Shown: piece after piece, positions 23,032 to 31,814 of the stretch
Layout: each line of letters starts with the position of its first letter
Position numbering within the stretch: position 1 is the first letter of the stretch
Assembly: GCF_023155275.1 (NCBI RefSeq)
Contig: NZ_JALMUV010000004.1
Span: forward strand, 1 to 64,000
From: Streptomyces rhizoryzae
Lineage (GTDB): Bacteria; Actinomycetota; Actinomycetes; Streptomycetales; Streptomycetaceae
Length of the DNA stretch: 64,000 bases
Reading direction: 5' to 3'
Translations under genes and position numbers: made by a program
The notes under the pieces: generated by a model
What the model saw: the letters and a program-made list of their open reading frames with translations, nothing else
Database searches by the model: none
What the model was told of the DNA's origin: nothing

Positions 23032-24876
23032 ATGTGTGGCATCACCGGCTGGATTTCCTTCGACCGCGAGCTGCGCTCCGAGCAGGAGACCGTGGACGCG
23101 ATGACCGAGACGATGGCCTGCCGCGGCCCCGATGACCGCGGCACCTGGGTCCAGGGCCCGGCCGCGCTCGGCCACCGGCGGCTCGCCATCATCGATCTGC
23201 CCGGTGGGCGCCAGCCGATGACCGCCGAGCGGCCCGACGGCAGCACGGTCGTCATCGTCTACTCCGGCGAGACCTACAACTTCGGCGAACTGCGCACCGA
23301 ACTCGCCGGCCGCGGCCACCGCTTCACCACCGACTCCGACACCGAAGTGGTGCTCCGCGGCTACCTGGAGTGGGGCGAGGCGGTCGCCGAACGCCTCAAC
23401 GGCATGTTCGCCTTCGCGATATGGGACGAGCAGCGCCGGCGGCTGGTGATGATCCGCGACCGGATGGGCATCAAGCCGTTCTACTACTACCCCACCGCCG
23501 ACGGCGTGCTGTTCGGCTCCGAACCCAAGGCGATCCTGGCCAACCCGCTGGCCCGGCGCCGGGTCGGCCCGGACGGTCTGCGGGAGCTCTTCGCCTTCGT
23601 GAAGACCCCCGGGCACGCCGTGTGGGACGGCATGGCCGAGGTCGAACCGGGCACCGTCGTCACCGTCGACGCCGACGGCGTGCGCCGGCACGTCTACTGG
23701 TCGCTGCGGACCCGGGCGCACCAGGACGACCGCGAGACCTCGGTCGCGCACGTCCGGAGCCTGCTCGACGACATCGTCCGCCGCCAGCTGGTCTCCGACG
23801 TCCCGCGCTGCACCCTGCTGTCGGGCGGGCTGGACTCCTCGGCGATGACCGCGCTGGCGGCCCGGCAGCTCGCCGAGACCGGGGAGACGGTCCGCAGCTT
23901 CGCCGTCGACTTCGTCGGCCGGACCGAGAACTTCATCGCCGACGACCTGCGCGCCACCCCCGACACCCCCTACGTCCACGACGTGGCCCGGCAGGCCGGC
24001 ACCGAGCACCAGGACATCGTGCTGGACTCCGCCGCCCTGGCCGACCTCGAGGTCCGCCGGAGGATGCTGCGCGCCCGCGACCTGCCGCTGGGCCTGGGCG
24101 ATATGGACTCCTCGCTGTACCTGCTGTTCAAGGCGATCCGGCAGCACTCGACGGTGGCGCTGTCCGGCGAGTCGGCCGACGAGGTCTTCGGCGGGTACAA
24201 GCAGTTCTTCGACGAGGAGGCCCGCCGCGCCGACACCTTCCCCTGGCTGGTCCGGCACGCGCGGGACTTCGGGGACGACGGCGACATCCTCACCCCCGGC
24301 GCCAGCAGCGCCCTGGACCTGAAGGGGTACGTCCAGGACGGCTACGACCGGGCCGTCAAGGACGTCGAACGGCTCGACGGCGAGAGCGACTTCGAGTACC
24401 GGATGCGCACCATCTGCTACCTGCACCTGACGCGGTTCGTGCGGATCCTGCTGGACCGCAAGGACCGCGCGAGCATGGCCGTCGGCCTGGAGGTGCGGGT
24501 GCCGTTCTGCGACCACCGGCTCGTCGAGTACGTCTACAACGCCCCCTGGTCCCTGAAGTCCTTCGACGGGCGCGAGAAGAGCCTGCTGCGCGAGGCCACC
24601 GCCGATGTGCTGCCGAAGTCGGTGTACGACCGGGTGAAGAGTCCCTACCCGTCCACCCAGGACCCGCAGTACGCGGTCGCGCTCCAGCGGCACGCCAAGG
24701 ACCTGCTGGCCGACTCCTCGCACCCGGTGTTCGACCTCGTCGACCGCGACTGGCTGCGCCGCGCCGCGCACCGGGACGCCCCGCAGATCACCCAGGCATC
24801 CCGGCGCGGTCTCGAACGCACGCTGGACCTGGCCCTGTGGTTGGAGATGTACTCCCCCACCATTACGCTCTCCTGA
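23032..24876 (+). CDS. asnB: Asparagine synthase (glutamine-hydrolysing)
   Basis: This 614-residue enzyme would make asparagine from aspartate, glutamine and ATP. The N-terminal class-II glutaminase domain starts MCGITGW, with Cys2 the nucleophile after Met removal, and has RLAIIDLPGGRQPM and the glutamine-binding YSGETYNF. The synthetase domain has the PPi loop SGGLDSS at residue 264 and LSGESADEVFGGY. LEVRVPFCDHRLVEYVYNAPW is typical of AsnB. GCAGGAGGG precedes the ATG. A strong hairpin follows; a MarR-type gene lies downstream. It is distinct from the lasso cyclase near 52 kb, which keeps only the synthetase fold and a degenerate N-domain. Confidence 0.95.
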   Translation: MCGITGWISFDRELRSEQETVDAMTETMACRGPDDRGTWVQGPAALGHRRLAIIDLPGGRQPMTAERPDGSTVVIVYSGETYNFGELRTELAGRGHRFTTDSDTEVVLRGYLEWGEAVAERLNGMFAFAIWDEQRRRLVMIRDRMGIKPFYYYPTADGVLFGSEPKAILANPLARRRVGPDGLRELFAFVKTPGHAVWDGMAEVEPGTVVTVDADGVRRHVYWSLRTRAHQDDRETSVAHVRSLLDDIVRRQLVSDVPRCTLLSGGLDSSAMTALAARQLAETGETVRSFAVDFVGRTENFIADDLRATPDTPYVHDVARQAGTEHQDIVLDSAALADLEVRRRMLRARDLPLGLGDMDSSLYLLFKAIRQHSTVALSGESADEVFGGYKQFFDEEARRADTFPWLVRHARDFGDDGDILTPGASSALDLKGYVQDGYDRAVKDVERLDGESDFEYRMRTICYLHLTRFVRILLDRKDRASMAVGLEVRVPFCDHRLVEYVYNAPWSLKSFDGREKSLLREATADVLPKSVYDRVKSPYPSTQDPQYAVALQRHAKDLLADSSHPVFDLVDRDWLRRAAHRDAPQITQASRRGLERTLDLALWLEMYSPTITLS

Positions 24877-24881
24877 TCTGC

Positions 24882-24914
24882 GCGGCCGGGCCCCGGGAGC
24901 GGCGGCCCGGCCGC
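24882..24914 (+). terminator. Terminator after asnB
   Basis: GCGGCCGGGCC (24882-24892) pairs perfectly with GGCCCGGCCGC (24904-24914). Confidence 0.8.
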
Positions 24915-24950
24915 GGGTCCGGTCCGGTACGGCAGGCGGTGGGTTGAGCG

Positions 24951-25379
24951 ATGACGATCCGTGATGACACGGTGCTCCAGCTGGTGATCTCGCTGCACCG
25001 GCTCACCCGCAGCCTGCGCAGGTCCGCCACCGCGGGCAGCATCCAGCTGACCCACATCGCGGTGCTGGCCCTGCTGTCCCAGCGGGGCCCGTCCCGGATA
25101 GGCGAGATCGCGCAGTGGGTGCCCTGCTCCCAGCCGACCGCCACCGCCGTGGTCCTGGGGCTGGAGTCGGCGGGCCTGGTCCGCCGGGAGGCCGACCCCG
25201 AGGACCGGCGCGCCAGCCGGGTCCTGCTCACCGACCAGGGCACCGCGGCGCTGGCCGACGTCGCCCGCGGCGAGGCCCAGGTGCTGGCCCGGCGGCTGGC
25301 GGCGCTGCGGCCGGACGAGGTCCGCCGGCTGGCCGAGGTGGAGCCGCTGCTGCGCCGGCTCGCCGAGTCCGGCGACTGA
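24951..25379 (+). CDS. MarR-family transcriptional regulator
   Basis: A 142-residue winged-helix regulator. TLQLVISLHRLTRSLRRSATAGSIQLTHIAVLALLSQRGPSRIGEIAQWVPCSQPTATAVVLGLESAGLVRREADPEDRRASRVLLTDQG-type order is classical MarR: dimer helices, recognition helix, and the DxRxxxVxLT wing. The ribosome site is weak (GGGTTGAGCG). It follows asnB on the same strand across a terminator. No palindromic operator was recognised upstream, so its target and ligand are unknown. Confidence 0.92.
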   Translation: MTIRDDTVLQLVISLHRLTRSLRRSATAGSIQLTHIAVLALLSQRGPSRIGEIAQWVPCSQPTATAVVLGLESAGLVRREADPEDRRASRVLLTDQGTAALADVARGEAQVLARRLAALRPDEVRRLAEVEPLLRRLAESGD

Positions 25380-25543
25380 CCGCCGGCGGACCGTGACCGC
25401 CCTCCGCGGCGCCCCCCGCACCGCACCGCCCTCCCCCTGCCGGACGCCACGCCGACCACGACCAGTGCTTGGCCCGTTCCCGCCCATGCGGTGAACTCGT
25501 CGCCACCGGCCGCACACCCGGACCGGAGGAGGGAGCACGGCGG

Positions 25544-25960
25544 ATGACGAGCGCGAGAGAGCTGATGAGGGCCGGTGCGGACTGCGTCGGCGCGGACGAG
25601 AGCGTGGTGCTGGCGGCCAAGCGGATGGCTGCGCTGGGCGTGAGCGCGCTGCCGATCCGGGGCGGCGACAACCTGATCCGGGGCATGCTCACCGACCGGG
25701 ACATCGTGGTGAAGGTACTGGCCAGGGAGCGCGATCCGGCCACCACCAAGGCCGGCGAACTGGCCCAGGAGGAGCTGGTGGCGGCGGACGCGGGCGACGA
25801 CGCCCCGCACGTCCTGCGGATCATGGCCGCCAACGGCATGCGCCGTCTGCCGGTCCTGGACGGCACCGAACTGATCGGCACCATCGGCCGCGCCGAGGTC
25901 GTCCGCGGCCTGCCGGACCCCCAGATCGGGGAGTTGCTCGACGCGCTCGCCCTGGACTGA
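25544..25960 (+). CDS. Tandem CBS-domain protein
   Basis: A 138-residue protein consisting of two CBS domains (a Bateman module). The first is near VGADESVVLAAKRMAALGVSALPIRGGDNLIRGMLTDRDIVVKVLA and the second near HVLRIMAANGMRRLPVLDGTELIGTIGRAEVVRGL. Such stand-alone modules bind adenine nucleotides and act as energy or stress sensors in Actinobacteria. ATG 25544 has the strong site GGAGGAGGGAG. A hairpin terminator follows. Single-gene unit; partner unknown. Confidence 0.92.
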   Translation: MTSARELMRAGADCVGADESVVLAAKRMAALGVSALPIRGGDNLIRGMLTDRDIVVKVLARERDPATTKAGELAQEELVAADAGDDAPHVLRIMAANGMRRLPVLDGTELIGTIGRAEVVRGLPDPQIGELLDALALD

Positions 25961-25966
25961 CCGCTG

Positions 25967-25999
25967 CCCCGCGCGGCCCGGCGGCGGGACCGCGCGGGG
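25967..25999 (+). terminator. Terminator after CBS gene
   Basis: CCCCGCGCGG (25967-25976) pairs perfectly with CCGCGCGGGG (25990-25999). Confidence 0.8.
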
Positions 26000-26155
26000 C
26001 CGTTCGCTCCCGCGCGCGGGCGGTTCCCGGTGACACTCCGCCGCCCTTGCGCCGCGGCGCGCGGTCCGGTGCCCACGATGAGGGCGTTGCCGCCCGGCCG
26101 GGCGGGCCACCGCGACCGGCGGGTTCGACCGCCACCGAGGAAGGGCGGGCGCACG

Positions 26156-27664
26156 ATGCGGGCCGAGGACACCGTACGGAGGGCACCGGCCGGGACGGAC
26201 CGGGCGCATCCCGCCCCGGGCCCGGAGGCGGCCGAGCGCCCCGAGACGGGCGAGGCGGCCGGGACGTCCGCCGGCGGTTCCCCTGCGCCCGGGACGGCCA
26301 GGGCATCCGAGCGGTCCGAGGCCGGTGCCTGCGGGCCCGGGGAGTCCGCGTCCGGGGAGTGCGGGTCCGCCGCCGACCCCCGCCGCCGCGTGCTCCGCAC
26401 CGACGCCGTCCTGGCCGACCCCCGGCTGGCCGAGGCGCTGCGGCGGCTCGGTCCCGGCGTCGTCAAACCGCTGGTCGCTGCCGCCCAACAGCGCGTGCGG
26501 GACGGCGAGTTGGCGGCCGACGCGGTCGTGACGGCGGTGCTGCGCGGGCTGCCGCCGAGCGCCGGCGGGCTGCGGCCGGTGCTCAACGCGACCGGGGTGC
26601 TGCTGCACACCAACCTCGGGCGCGCCCCGCTGTCCGCCGCGGCCCGCGCGGCGGTGGCCGACGCCTGCGGCTGCACCGACGTGGAACTGGACCTCGGCAC
26701 CGGCCGGCGGGCCCGGCGCGGCGCCGCCGCCCTCGCCGCGCTGCGCGACGCGGTCCCGGCGGCCGAGGCGGCCCACGTCGTCAACAACGGTGCCGCCGCC
26801 CTGATCCTGGCGGTGACCGCGCTGGCCGCCGGCCGGGAGGTCGTGGTCGGCCGCGGCGAACTGGTGGAGATCGGCGACGGCTTCCGGCTGCCGGACCTGC
26901 TGGTGTCCACCGGCGCCCGGCTGCGCGAGGTCGGCACCACCAACCGCACCACGCCCGACGACTACCAGGCGGCGATCGGCCCGGACACCGGCTGCGTCCT
27001 CAAGGTCCACCCCGCCAACTTCCGGATCACCGGCTTCACCCGCGCGGCGACCGTCGCGGAACTGTCCCGCCTGCCCGTCCCGGTGATCGCCGACATCGGC
27101 TCCGGACTGCTGGCCCCGGACCCGGCGCTGCCGGCCGAGCCCGACGCGCAGCGCACCCTGCGGGCCGGCGCGGCCCTCGTCACGGCCAGCGGTGACAAAC
27201 TGCTGGGCGGCCCGCAGTGCGGTCTGGTGCTGGGCCGCGCCGAACCCGTACGGCGGCTGGCCCGGCATCCGCTGGCCCGCGCGCTGCGCGTCGACAAACT
27301 GACGCTCGCCGCGCTGACCGCCACCCTCCGCGGCCCGCACACCCCCACCCACCGCGCCCTGCACACCGACGTCCGCGACCTCCGCGCCCGCGCCGCGGAA
27401 CTCGCCCGGCGGCTGCGCGCGGACGGCCTGGACGCGCGCGCCGTGGACACCGAGGCGGCGGTGGGCGGCGGGGGCGCGCCCGGCGTGGTGCTGCCCAGTG
27501 CGGCGCTGTCCGTGCCGGAGCGGTTCGCCGCGCCGCTGCGCACCGGAACACCCGCGGTGCTGGGCCGGGTCGCGGGCGGGCGCTGCCTGCTGGACCTGCG
27601 GGCGGTGCCCGGGGAGTGCGATCCGGAACTGGCCGGGGCGGTCCGTGCCGCGGCGGGCCGGTGA
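26156..27664 (+). CDS. selA: L-seryl-tRNA(Sec) selenium transferase
   Basis: A 502-residue PLP enzyme that converts seryl-tRNA(Sec) to selenocysteyl-tRNA(Sec) using selenophosphate. The SelA core is clear: RPVLNATGVLLHTNLGRAPLSAAA, AHVVNNGAAALIL, VVGRGELVEIGDGFRLPDL, EVGTTNRT, and the PLP-lysine motif TASGDKLLGGPQ with Lys348. The first 70 residues are a disordered Ala/Gly/Glu-rich extension in addition to the usual N-terminal domain (DAVLADPRLAEALRRLGPGVVKPLVAAA). The GAGGAAGGGCGGG site supports ATG 26156. selB overlaps the stop by 4 bp. tRNA-Sec and selD lie about 31 kb to the right. Confidence 0.95.
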   Translation: MRAEDTVRRAPAGTDRAHPAPGPEAAERPETGEAAGTSAGGSPAPGTARASERSEAGACGPGESASGECGSAADPRRRVLRTDAVLADPRLAEALRRLGPGVVKPLVAAAQQRVRDGELAADAVVTAVLRGLPPSAGGLRPVLNATGVLLHTNLGRAPLSAAARAAVADACGCTDVELDLGTGRRARRGAAALAALRDAVPAAEAAHVVNNGAAALILAVTALAAGREVVVGRGELVEIGDGFRLPDLLVSTGARLREVGTTNRTTPDDYQAAIGPDTGCVLKVHPANFRITGFTRAATVAELSRLPVPVIADIGSGLLAPDPALPAEPDAQRTLRAGAALVTASGDKLLGGPQCGLVLGRAEPVRRLARHPLARALRVDKLTLAALTATLRGPHTPTHRALHTDVRDLRARAAELARRLRADGLDARAVDTEAAVGGGGAPGVVLPSAALSVPERFAAPLRTGTPAVLGRVAGGRCLLDLRAVPGECDPELAGAVRAAAGR

Positions 27665-29520
27665 GCCCGGTGGCGGCGGACGGCGAGGCGCGGACGCCCG
27701 GGCCGATGCACGTGCTGGCGACCGCCGGGCACGTCGACCACGGCAAGTCCACGCTGGTCAAGGCGTTGACCGGGAGGGAGCCGGACCGGTGGGAGGAGGA
27801 GCGGCGCCGCGGCCTCACCCTCGACCTGGGGTTCGTCTGGACCCGCCTCGGCCCGGCCGGCCCCTCCCTCGCCTTCGTCGACGTACCGGGCCACGAGCGG
27901 CTGGTGGGCACCATGCTGGCCGGGGTCGGCCCGGTCCCGGCGGTGCTGCTGGTGGTCGCCGCCGACCAGGGCTGGCAGCCGCAGTCGGCGGAGCACCTGG
28001 CCATCCTGGACGCGCTGCGGGTACGGCACGGGGTGCTGGCCGTCACCCGCAGCGATCTGGCGGACCCGGAGCCGGTCCGGCACGACGCCCTGGCGCGGCT
28101 GGCCGCCTGCTCCCTGGGGCGCGTCGAAGCCGTACCGGTCAGCGCCGTCACCGGCGAGGGCCTGGGCGCGCTGCGGGCGGCGCTGGGCCGGCTGGCCGGG
28201 ATGCTGCCCGCCCCGGACCGGGACGCCGACGTCCGGCTGTGGGCGGACCGGGTGTTCACCGTCCGCGGCCGGGGCACCGTGGTCACCGGGACGCTCGGGG
28301 CCGGCACCCTGCGCACCGGCGACCGGCTCACCGTCGCCGACGGGTCCCCGGACGGCGGCCCTTCCGAGGTCCGGGTCCGCGGCCTCCAGTGCCTCCGCCA
28401 GGACCGTACGGAGGTCGCGGCCGTGGCGCGGGTGGCGGTCAATGTGCACGGTCCGGGCGAGGCCCGGATCCGGCGCGGCGGCGCCCTGCTGACGCCCGGC
28501 CGCTGGACCGGCACCGCGCTCCTGGACGTCCGGCTGCGCGGCGACGACCCGGCGGCCCTCCCCCGCCATCTGACGCTGCACGTCGGCACCGCCGCCGTAC
28601 CGGCCGTGGTGCGGCCGCTGGGCCCGGACACCGTCCGGCTCACCCTGCACCGCGCTGTGCCGCTGCGGGTCGGCGACCGGGCACTGCTCCGCGACCCCGG
28701 CCGCCACCACGTACCCGGCGGCGTCACGGTCCTGGACGTCCGCCCGCCGCGCCTGGCCCGGCGCGGCGCAGCGGCCGCCCGCGCCCGCACCCTCGCGGGG
28801 CTGACCGGCGTCCCGGACGCCGCCGGCGAACTGCGCCGCCGCGGCCTCGCCCGCCGGGAGGACCTGGTCACCATGGGGGTCCCGCCGACCGGTACCGAGG
28901 TCGCCCCGGGCTGGCTGGCCGACCCGGACCACTGGTCGCGGCTCCGCGCCCGCCTCGCCGCCGCCGTCGCCTCCCACGCCGCGCAGCACCCCCTCTCCCC
29001 CGGCCTGCCCACCGAAGCCGCCCGCCGGCTGCTCGACCTGCCCGACCGGTCCCTGATCGACGCCCTCCTGGCGGCCCCCGGGACCCCGCCCCTGCACCAG
29101 CGCGCGGGCCGGATCCACGACGCGACCCGGCGGCCCGCCCTCCCCCCGCGGGTCCGCGCGGCCGTGGAGGCGGTGCTGCGCGACCTCGCCGCCCACCCCT
29201 TCCGCGCCCCCGAAGCCGACCGGCTCGACGAACTCGGCCTGGGCCACCGGGAATTGGCCGCGGCCGAGGCGGCCGGCGCGCTCTGGCGGCTGACCGACAC
29301 CCTCGTCCTGGCCCCCGGCGCGGACACCCGGGCCGCCACCGTCCTCGCCGCGCTCCCCCAGCCCTTCACCCTCAGCGCGGCGCGCCGCGCCCTCGGCACC
29401 ACCCGCCGGGTCGCCGTCCCGCTCCTCGAACACCTCGACCACCACGGCCGCACCCAGCGCCTCGACCCCACCCACCGCCGGTGCCGGCCCGCCCCGGAGA
29501 CCGCGGACGCCAGGCCGTAG
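27661..29520 (+). CDS. selB: Selenocysteine-specific elongation factor
   Basis: A roughly 619-residue translational GTPase that delivers Sec-tRNA to UGA codons bearing a SECIS hairpin. G1 is GHVDHGKS (residues 23-30), G3 is DVPGHE, and G4 is TRSD in place of NKxD. EF-Tu-like domains II and III follow (VFTVRGRGTVVTGTLGAGTL), and C-terminal winged helices bind SECIS RNA. GTG 27661 overlaps the selA stop (GTGA). ATG 27706, right before HVLATAGHVDHG, would give the usual family length but has no ribosome site, so the start is open. The codon and RNA partner are expected in the formate dehydrogenase gene at the right window edge. Confidence 0.95.
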   Translation: MSPVAADGEARTPGPMHVLATAGHVDHGKSTLVKALTGREPDRWEEERRRGLTLDLGFVWTRLGPAGPSLAFVDVPGHERLVGTMLAGVGPVPAVLLVVAADQGWQPQSAEHLAILDALRVRHGVLAVTRSDLADPEPVRHDALARLAACSLGRVEAVPVSAVTGEGLGALRAALGRLAGMLPAPDRDADVRLWADRVFTVRGRGTVVTGTLGAGTLRTGDRLTVADGSPDGGPSEVRVRGLQCLRQDRTEVAAVARVAVNVHGPGEARIRRGGALLTPGRWTGTALLDVRLRGDDPAALPRHLTLHVGTAAVPAVVRPLGPDTVRLTLHRAVPLRVGDRALLRDPGRHHVPGGVTVLDVRPPRLARRGAAAARARTLAGLTGVPDAAGELRRRGLARREDLVTMGVPPTGTEVAPGWLADPDHWSRLRARLAAAVASHAAQHPLSPGLPTEAARRLLDLPDRSLIDALLAAPGTPPLHQRAGRIHDATRRPALPPRVRAAVEAVLRDLAAHPFRAPEADRLDELGLGHRELAAAEAAGALWRLTDTLVLAPGADTRAATVLAALPQPFTLSAARRALGTTRRVAVPLLEHLDHHGRTQRLDPTHRRCRPAPETADARP

Positions 29521-29592
29521 CGGCGCGGGCCGGGTATCGGGAGTGCCTGGCGGGGATGGCGGGGAGCCCATGGGGTGATCCAGAATGCTTGG

Positions 29593-30135
29593 ATGGTCAC
29601 ACTGGAGACTCCCCGTTTGATCCTGCGTCGCTGGCGCGAGGACGACGTTGCGCCCATGGCTGCCATCCATAGCGACCCCGAGGTCATGCGGTGGATCCGT
29701 GACGGCAGCGTCCGTGACGAACAGCAGACCCGCGGCGGGATCCAGGCATGGGAGAGCGAGTGGGAGTCCCAGGGATTCGGCCTGTTCGCCGTGGAGATCC
29801 GGTCCACCGGCGAGCTGGCCGGATTCACCGGCCTTTCGGTGCCCCGCTATGTGCCGGAGGTCCTGCCGGCCGTCGAGGTCGGCTGGCGGCTGGGGCGTTC
29901 CCACTGGGGTCAGGGCCTGGCAACCGAGGCCGCTGCGGCCGCCGTACGGTTCGGGTTCGAAGAGCGAGGGCTGGAGCGGATCGTCAGCATCACCCAGGTG
30001 GGCAACGACGCGTCCCAACGGATCATGACCAAGCTGGGGATGCACCTGGTCCGTGAGACCGTCCACCCCACCGGCGGTCGGCGCGTCCGGGTGTTCGCGT
30101 TGTCGTCGGACCAGTACGGCACCACCACGCGCTGA
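29593..30135 (+). CDS. GNAT N-acetyltransferase (RimJ/RimL-like)
   Basis: A 180-residue acetyltransferase of the Acetyltransf_3 type: TLETPRLILRRWREDDVAPMAAIHSDPEVMRWI at the N-terminus, then the acetyl-CoA motif A region VGWRLGRSHWGQGLATEAAAAAVRFGFEERGLERIVSITQVGNDASQRIMTKLGM. These enzymes acetylate protein N-termini or small amines; substrate unknown. ATG 29593 fits the family start; the frame is open 6 codons further. Monocistronic. Confidence 0.9.
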   Translation: MVTLETPRLILRRWREDDVAPMAAIHSDPEVMRWIRDGSVRDEQQTRGGIQAWESEWESQGFGLFAVEIRSTGELAGFTGLSVPRYVPEVLPAVEVGWRLGRSHWGQGLATEAAAAAVRFGFEERGLERIVSITQVGNDASQRIMTKLGMHLVRETVHPTGGRRVRVFALSSDQYGTTTR

Positions 30136-30179
30136 CGGCGGCTACGAGGGCGGTTACCCGGCATCCGCGTTCGCCCGGC

Positions 30180-30551
30180 CTAGTCCGCCAGGAATCCGCG
30201 GCCGCCGCCGAACGGCCTGCGGCCGGGGCGCCGCGGCGGGCGCGGCACGTACGGAAGATCGTCCAGGGTGGCGCTCGTCCGGCTCCAGGCCCGGCTGGCC
30301 GCCGGCTCGACGTACGCGCCGTCGGGCCGCGGTGCCCGGGCGGCCATGAACTCCCCGGGGTCCTGCTGGGCCACCTCCATGAGGTCGTACAGCATCCGTT
30401 CCGCGAGGTCCGGTTCGAGCTGCTCGCCCACGCCCTCGGACCCCCAGCGCAGCACCACCTCCGCCGCCCGGGTCAGTCCCTCGTCGGTGGCGGTCGGGAA
30501 CGCCAGGGCCAGCGACGCCCGTACGATCTCCGCCGCGCTCTCCGCCTGCAT
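30180..30551 (-). CDS. Conserved hypothetical protein, 123 residues
   Basis: Not recognised. The first 75 residues look like a helical domain (SAAEIVRASLALAFPTATDEGLTRAAEVVLRWGSEGVGEQLEPDLAERMLYDLMEVAQQDPGEFM). The last 30 are Pro/Arg/Gly-rich and probably disordered. GGAGGGTGACGGCTG precedes the ATG. It is the second gene after the membrane protein on the same strand, 76 bp away, so the two are likely co-transcribed. Confidence 0.7.
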   Translation of the reverse strand: MQAESAAEIVRASLALAFPTATDEGLTRAAEVVLRWGSEGVGEQLEPDLAERMLYDLMEVAQQDPGEFMAARAPRPDGAYVEPAASRAWSRTSATLDDLPYVPRPPRRPGRRPFGGGRGFLAD

Positions 30552-30627
30552 CAGCCGTCACCCTCCAGATAGCTCATCATCCCGCCGCCCCGCCCGCCTG
30601 TCACCACCGCGCGCGGCCCGCAGCCCC

Positions 30628-31293
30628 TCACGGCTTGCGGGCCACGCAGACCAGGCACAGCCCCACCAGCGCGGGCGGGCGGGCGTGGATCCGGGTCACG
30701 TCCTGCGCCTGGCGCAGGCACTCGTGCCGGTCCAGCTTGGCGAACTGCTGCGTGCTCATGGTGTCGCGGATGAGCACCTCCCAGTGGTCCTGCGCCTTGT
30801 TCCAGTCGTTGCGGTGCGCGACCCGGACGAACGCGTCGACGAACTCCTGCTCCGCGAGCGTGCCGTGGAAGTACCCGCCGAGGTAGTCGATCCGCGACGG
30901 CGGCCGCAGCCGCGCCCCCCAGCCGCGCCGCTTGAAGAGCGCACTGGTGGACATCGCCTTCACGCTCTGGATCCGGGTGGCGATCACATGACCGGCCACC
31001 CCACCGATGACGGCCGGCACCGCGAGCCAGCCCACCACCGAGGCGATCCACAGCAGGACGTGCTGCGGCGGGTCCATGAGGGTGAGCGTCCGGTACACCG
31101 CACCGGGACTCGCCGTCCGCGCGGCGCACACGTACAGCACGGCGACCACCGCGGAGAACGGCAGGCCCCAGTCGATGATCCACTGCGTGAGGCCGGCCAG
31201 CGCCTTCCTGGACCGCCACAGCCGCCGCAGCCGCCCCCTGGGGCGGACCGGCGGCAGGGCCAGATCCATGGGTACCGGGATCGGATTGTGCAC
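30628..31293 (-). CDS. Membrane protein of unknown function, about 221 residues
   Basis: Not recognised at family level. Two membrane spans (WIIDWGLPFSAVVAVLYVCAA and HVLLWIASVVGWLAVPAVIGGVAGHVIA) are followed by a 110-residue soluble domain. That domain holds RIDYLGGYFHGTLAEQEFVDAFVRVAHRNDWNKAQDHWEVLIRDTMSTQQFAKLDRHECLRQAQ and ends in CLVCVARKP with a CxxC pair. I take GTG 31293, which has GGGGGC upstream; ATG 31269 is the alternative but lacks a site. The helical-hypothetical gene follows on the same strand. Probably a streptomycete-specific pair. Confidence 0.7.
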   Translation of the reverse strand: MHNPIPVPMDLALPPVRPRGRLRRLWRSRKALAGLTQWIIDWGLPFSAVVAVLYVCAARTASPGAVYRTLTLMDPPQHVLLWIASVVGWLAVPAVIGGVAGHVIATRIQSVKAMSTSALFKRRGWGARLRPPSRIDYLGGYFHGTLAEQEFVDAFVRVAHRNDWNKAQDHWEVLIRDTMSTQQFAKLDRHECLRQAQDVTRIHARPPALVGLCLVCVARKP

Positions 31294-31498
31294 CTGCGCC
31301 CCCGTCGTCTCGCACCTTCCCGTACGGGACCCCACCGCCTCCCGCACCGGAGGAATTCTAGGCGCGTCCGCACCGCCGCCGGCCCCAACCTTCCTGCCCG
31401 GGCGGCCCGTTGGGCGCCGCGGACGCCGACCGCACCCGCCCCGGCACGTACCGTCACCGGCCGCGGCGGCTGCCTCGCGCCCGGCCGCCGGGCGGACG

Positions 31499-31528
31499 TT
31501 GACGTGCGTGCGCGCGCGGGCGCACGCT
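31499..31528 (+). promoter_or_regulatory. Promoter for a leaderless transcript
   Basis: TTGACG, an 18-nt spacer and CACGCT end 7 bases before the ATG at 31535, so transcription would begin at or next to the start codon. The layout is the same as at the chitinase promoter. Confidence 0.45.
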
Positions 31529-31534
31529 GGGCGC

Positions 31535-31759
31535 ATGGCCGAGTGCCCGCGCGTGGTGGTGCACCCGCCGGCAGCGGATGGCGGCCGGCAGGTGACGGTC
31601 GGCGCCGAGAGCCTGGGGACGGCCTACGAGCCCGGCCAGATCGCCGACTTCCTCGCCCGCGCCGGTCTCGACCCGTCGCCGGTGTGGCACGACGACCGGA
31701 CCGCACTGGTGTGGCAGGGCGGCGGCCGGGACGTGTGGACGCCACCGCCCGGGACGTGA
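31535..31759 (+). CDS. Small hypothetical protein, 74 residues
   Basis: Not recognised. The product is soluble, with RVVVHPPAADGGRQVTVGAESLGTAYEPGQIADFLARAGLD and a C-terminal VWQGGGRDVWTPPPGT. No ribosome site precedes the ATG; the promoter position suggests leaderless translation. A perfect hairpin follows the stop, which supports a real transcription unit. Confidence 0.6.
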   Translation: MAECPRVVVHPPAADGGRQVTVGAESLGTAYEPGQIADFLARAGLDPSPVWHDDRTALVWQGGGRDVWTPPPGT

Positions 31760-31762
31760 ACG

Positions 31763-31794
31763 GCGCCCCGCCGGCCAGGTAGCCGGCGGGGCGC
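31763..31794. terminator. Bidirectional terminator
   Basis: GCGCCCCGCCGGC (31763-31775) pairs perfectly over 13 bp with GCCGGCGGGGCGC (31782-31794). It lies between the convergent small gene and DUF11 gene. Confidence 0.85.
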
Positions 31795-31814
31795 GGTGGC
31801 GCGCGGCAGGGGAG

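Noticed and set aside
18163..24771. Minus-strand open frame of 2202 codons
   Set aside because: It runs antisense through the chitinase, FUSC and asnB genes, whose products are unmistakable. Its translation is Gly/Arg/Val-rich without domains, an effect of third-position GC.
26962..30066. Minus-strand open frame of 1034 codons
   Set aside because: Antisense to selA, selB and the acetyltransferase genes; no domain character.
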